The notes below the pieces were generated by a model. The model had not been told where the DNA came from, did not search any database, and saw nothing but the letters and a program-made list of their open reading frames with translations. This document shows positions 61,082-64,000 of a stretch of DNA of 64,000 nucleotides, one piece after another. Both the position numbers and the translations under genes were made by a program. Source of the DNA: Macrocystis pyrifera (taxonomy: Eukaryota; Sar; Phaeophyceae; Laminariales; Laminariaceae); assembly GCA_031763025.1 (NCBI GenBank), contig JASSKH010000003.1, positions 17,286,477-17,350,476 on the forward strand, written 5' to 3'. How positions within the stretch are numbered: position 1 is the first letter of the stretch; each line of letters opens with the position of its first letter.

Positions 61082-61570
61082 ATGTGGAGTGAAGATGCGG
61101 CGGGACGCTGGGCTTTGGGACACCGTATGACGGAAGGAAGTCCACTTATCGACATCAAGAGAAGACGAAAAGACAGCGTTGTCGTGAACAGAACCACACA
61201 CAGCAGCATACATATGATACAGGACAGCACACAGCGCACGGTGGTCAGCAACAACCCGGCCGCTCTAGCTGCCAGCCCTTACGGTAGAATGGGCTCCCCC
61301 CGCGATATGTCGGAACCGACGACGTTTTTTTTTCGTCCCGTTAGCGTCCGGTTGCTGCAAGCTACGGGTACAGGTACCGACCTTGAGTGGTGTCTGGAGC
61401 AAGGAGCGCGTGTCTCGCGCAGCATTGTCGAGACCCGTCGAAGAAAACACTGCCCTGTTACCAGCACAGAGTTTGGCGCACTTGCCTCAGGCTACACAGC
61501 GGCAGGTCGGACCTTCGTTCCAGCAGCGCACTTCGCGTACACGCCATTGTTTGACTTTGACTGCGTATAA
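61082..61570 (+). CDS. 162-codon open frame, unrecognised
   Basis: ATG at 61082 (MWSEDAAGRWALGHRMTEGS) to a stop at 61568-61570, without repeats. It is rich in Arg, Thr and Ser, with no membrane segment and no known motif; C-terminal part VPAAHFAYTPLFDFDCV. The minus strand is open over part of the region but gives less plausible sequence. A single-exon gene would be unusual beside the intron-rich genes here. Confidence 0.33.
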   Translation: MWSEDAAGRWALGHRMTEGSPLIDIKRRRKDSVVVNRTTHSSIHMIQDSTQRTVVSNNPAALAASPYGRMGSPRDMSEPTTFFFRPVSVRLLQATGTGTDLEWCLEQGARVSRSIVETRRRKHCPVTSTEFGALASGYTAAGRTFVPAAHFAYTPLFDFDCV

Positions 61571-63073
61571 CCACTGCTGTAAGTACGAGTATCGTCGTGG
61601 GGTCTGGCGAGTGCCAGGTGCCAGGGAACACCGCAAGGCGCACACGTTGCGAGTACTCGTACTGACGTACTTTCTTGTGCCTTGCTCTGTCCTTGGCCCT
61701 CATCATCAGTCAAAAGTCAACTTCAAAGGCCTACACTTTTTGTCAACAAAAAGTTCAACAAGTACTGACGGTTTCAGTTCATCGTACAACAAGATAAATA
61801 CACCTGTGAATTATACAGCGCATACACAAACGAAAACGTACGTGTTTTGATATAATTTGGTTTGTAGACCAGGTGGTGTTTTTCGTATGAGCGAACTATG
61901 GGACGGTTGTTCTGAGACAGCTGTTGTTCCCTTTCGACATACCACATGAACAGCATGAATTGCGGACATGCGCTGAGATGATGACAGCGTCACAAGTTGC
62001 AATCAGTCTCGGGGTCTTGGGGCGTCTCCGAAAATCAAAGATTGATTTGGCCCGACAGGGAGATACGTAGAAAAACAACAAAAATGAAATTCGTCAGAAC
62101 ACGCACTCAAAAAAATGCTACTCGTATTAATACCAGGTATTGATTGAAAGTGCAGTGAGGCTGTATATGCCAGAGAGGGGAAGTGACACACGATACTCGT
62201 ATATCCACAATCAAAGGCAAAAAAAAAATCGAAAACAGTGATGACGCCGTTGGTTGACTGCACCCGACTGATCGTGCACAGCGCCGACCGACGTGGACTA
62301 CAGTACGTAATAAACAGTACCTGAGCGACGCGCCCAGTACGTCAAGTATGCACATTCTACGAAGGACAGATATATTTGTCTGTACAGATAGATGATGCTG
62401 TACATACATATGATACACACGGCATGTTCGAAAGTCACCGCTGACCGAGTAGCTCGGTGGTCCATCCTGTATATTTAGAAGATGGCATGCTTGCAACTAA
62501 GGTGCATGTCTTCGCGAGCAGACGCACATACATCGAGAAGGGTGCATGCATGGGCGGGTAGATGCCCCTCCTCTCGACTAGCCACAACACTGAGAACCAC
62601 ACCTCATCGTTGTCAAGCTGAAGTAATCACTGCCTGGCACTTATCATAGGCCAAAGCTCGACATTAGGCTATATTACATACTGACTGTAGTTAGATAGAA
62701 ACTAAAGCAAGCTGCATGCCATGATAATGTTCAGCATGGCAAAACGTGTCCGCAACTCGTGACATGATCGCTGTCGATCTTGTACCTCGGGGCGGGGGGG
62801 GGGGGGGGTGGGGGCTGTCCACCCGTGGCACGATAGATAGATGGATACGTGTATCTGTCGGCGCCGTTTTACTTCGGAATAAGAAAAGAACCACCGCCAA
62901 CTACAAACGAACGCGCGACAATCTAAACTCGTAACGGTGGACAGGAGGAGTAGTTCCTTCCGCAGACGAGAAATGGCGCAATGGTTAACTTCCCCCTTTT
63001 GAGACCCAGAGCTACAAATAATAACAGTACTCGTAGTGACAAATCATTACCAGCACAAGGTAAGGTTAGTCTT
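61571..63073. other. no supported gene
   Basis: AT-rich with one G-run (about 62,791-62,809), TACCAGGTA at 62,131 and a weak tRNA-like A box near 62,447. Nothing else seen. Confidence 0.5.
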
Positions 63074-63376
63074 CTAAACCGTTGAAATACGACTAGTGCA
63101 AGTGCGCAGCAGCACAAGTGGGATCTTGCTGCGCCTGTGTCGTACCGTACAACCTCTTGTCCGTTGACATACAAGTAGTATGAATGCGTACGAAAGCAGC
63201 CGCTTAGCGCGAGTGGGATCCTGCTGCGCCTGTGTCGAACCGTACGACCCCTTGTGTCGCACGAGTCTCTGAATTTTGCGATACAGGCCACCGAATATAT
63301 CGCCCCCCAACCATGCAGTGGTCGGTGCTGCACTTGTTATAGTCAGTGCTACGAATAAATGACGAGTGTGTTTCAT
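63074..63376 (-). CDS. small predicted secreted protein
   Basis: ATG at 63376, 100 codons, single exon. It starts MKHTRHLFVALTITSAAPTT with a short hydrophobic core ending near Ala-21, a plausible signal peptide. The rest is basic and contains a duplicated segment: the DNA at about 63,113-63,160 and 63,206-63,253 is nearly the same (GTGGGATC, TGCTGCGCCTGTGTCG). Function unknown. Confidence 0.35.
   Translation of the reverse strand: MKHTRHLFVALTITSAAPTTAWLGGDIFGGLYRKIQRLVRHKGSYGSTQAQQDPTRAKRLLSYAFILLVCQRTRGCTVRHRRSKIPLVLLRTCTSRISTV
63113..63253. repeat. 93-bp-spaced direct repeat
   Basis: Two copies of about 45 bp (GTGGGATC, TGCTGCGCCTGTGTCG, ACCGTACRAC) inside the small secreted-protein frame. 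Confidence 0.8.
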
Positions 63377-63560
63377 TTTGATAGAAACAACCATTACAAC
63401 TGTAACGAAATTGACAAGTACACCTGGTTGTTCGTTAGACAATAAATAGTCTCTTCTACGAGTAGCGGAGCATGAGGGAGTGTCAAGGAGCATGAGGGAG
63501 TGTCAAGGCCCGCATCGTGATCTGATATATACAAACCAACTGTTTCTTCCTCGTTTCAAG

Positions 63561-63716
63561 AATACGGCGAGTCCCTTTGTCCTTCGCGGTTCTCGCCCTC
63601 GATCCACTGGAGCCCGAGCCAAAGCCAGCAAACATCACGATGCAGAGCTTGACAGCGAACTTCAGCTAATCATCTCCGGCCAATTCCAGCTCGAGGCGGT
63701 ACGACAACAGGTTTGA
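63561..63716 (+). CDS. terminal or internal exon of an unknown gene
   Basis: A pyrimidine-rich acceptor (TTTCTTCCTCGTTTCAAG) opens a phase-0 frame of 51 codons, NTASPFVLRGSRPRSTGARA, then KASKHHDAELDSELQLIISG and QFQLEAVRQQV, stop TGA. A GTTTGA donor at 63,711 is an alternative end. Basic then amphipathic. Upstream exons not found; 63,717-64,000 holds nothing recognisable. Confidence 0.38.
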   Translation, partial: NTASPFVLRGSRPRSTGARAKASKHHDAELDSELQLIISGQFQLEAVRQQV

Positions 63717-64000
63717 AAGCACGTCATGCGGTGCTTGGGTCGTCACGAGCTAACCGATTGTAGCGAAGACTCCCACACAATATCACGCACTCTTGTTGTT
63801 GTCATTCCCCGCTGGCCGGCACCCGACCGACAAGTCACCAACTTCCAACTTGAATGAATTGCTCACACTCGCATACCGCGCGCGACACGAAATAAGGCCG
63901 TCGACAGGTTGCTCAAGGCACCGCCTGAATGCCCACTCTCGACTATACTATTGACACATCAACCGCAGCAGCATCACCACAACCACCTGCGATCGATCGA

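Noticed and set aside
1-64000. CRISPR arrays, bacterial operons, ribosome binding sites, plasmid or phage functions
   Set aside because: No regularly spaced repeats with unique spacers, no Shine-Dalgarno-linked gene runs; splice-interrupted genes indicate a eukaryotic nucleus.

Overview
The window looks like nuclear DNA of an intron-rich eukaryote. Coding sequence comes in short exons (31-550 bp, apart from one long repeat exon) separated by introns of several hundred bp with GT-AG borders and pyrimidine-rich acceptors. Between them lie abundant trinucleotide microsatellites, minisatellites, a LINE, MITEs and long inverted repeats. The one-repeat-per-exon ankyrin fragment, the CAG/CTG/TAG microsatellites and the gene style suggest a stramenopile, most likely a brown alga (inference; no marker gene is present). 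No bacterial operon, rRNA, CRISPR or functional tRNA gene was seen.

Layout. 1-8126 (-): a secreted, mucin-like Thr/Ser/Pro-repeat protein with a signal-peptide exon at 8126, a run of Cys-containing extracellular exons, and a repeat exon of more than 2.7 kb that leaves the window at base 1. 8127-12527: intergenic DNA with small repeats. 12528-23327 (-): a 13-14-exon gene encoding F-box, MATH, USP7-type ubiquitin-like domains and a ZZ zinc finger, with no ubiquitin-protease core. I consider this the most interesting object here. 23328-31342: mostly repeats (MITE, a SINE-like tRNA relic, GGATA minisatellite, two copies of an unclassified repeat). 31343-31964 (-): 5' end of a small unknown gene with a TATA box. 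33064-36310 (-): a decayed LINE (APE endonuclease plus RT) with a MITE inserted in it. 36311-44620: repeats plus parts of three unknown genes (40.8-41.4 kb minus, an ankyrin exon plus, a terminal exon plus). 44621-55900: almost all repeats, including a large fold-back element at 50.1-50.95 kb. 55909-59724 (-): exons of one or two unknown genes, with a 45-bp minisatellite between them. 61-64 kb: a 162-codon ORF, a small secreted protein and a terminal exon, all unrecognised.

How the genes relate. The two best-resolved genes lie in tandem on the minus strand but have unrelated roles: cell surface or extracellular matrix for the mucin-like protein, ubiquitin-pathway adaptor for the F-box/MATH protein. 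Every exon joint given for them was chosen because the splice signals and the reading phase both agree. A non-coding motif, TACCAGGTA/TACCTGGTA, occurs at least 24 times by eye where about 0.5 is expected by chance.
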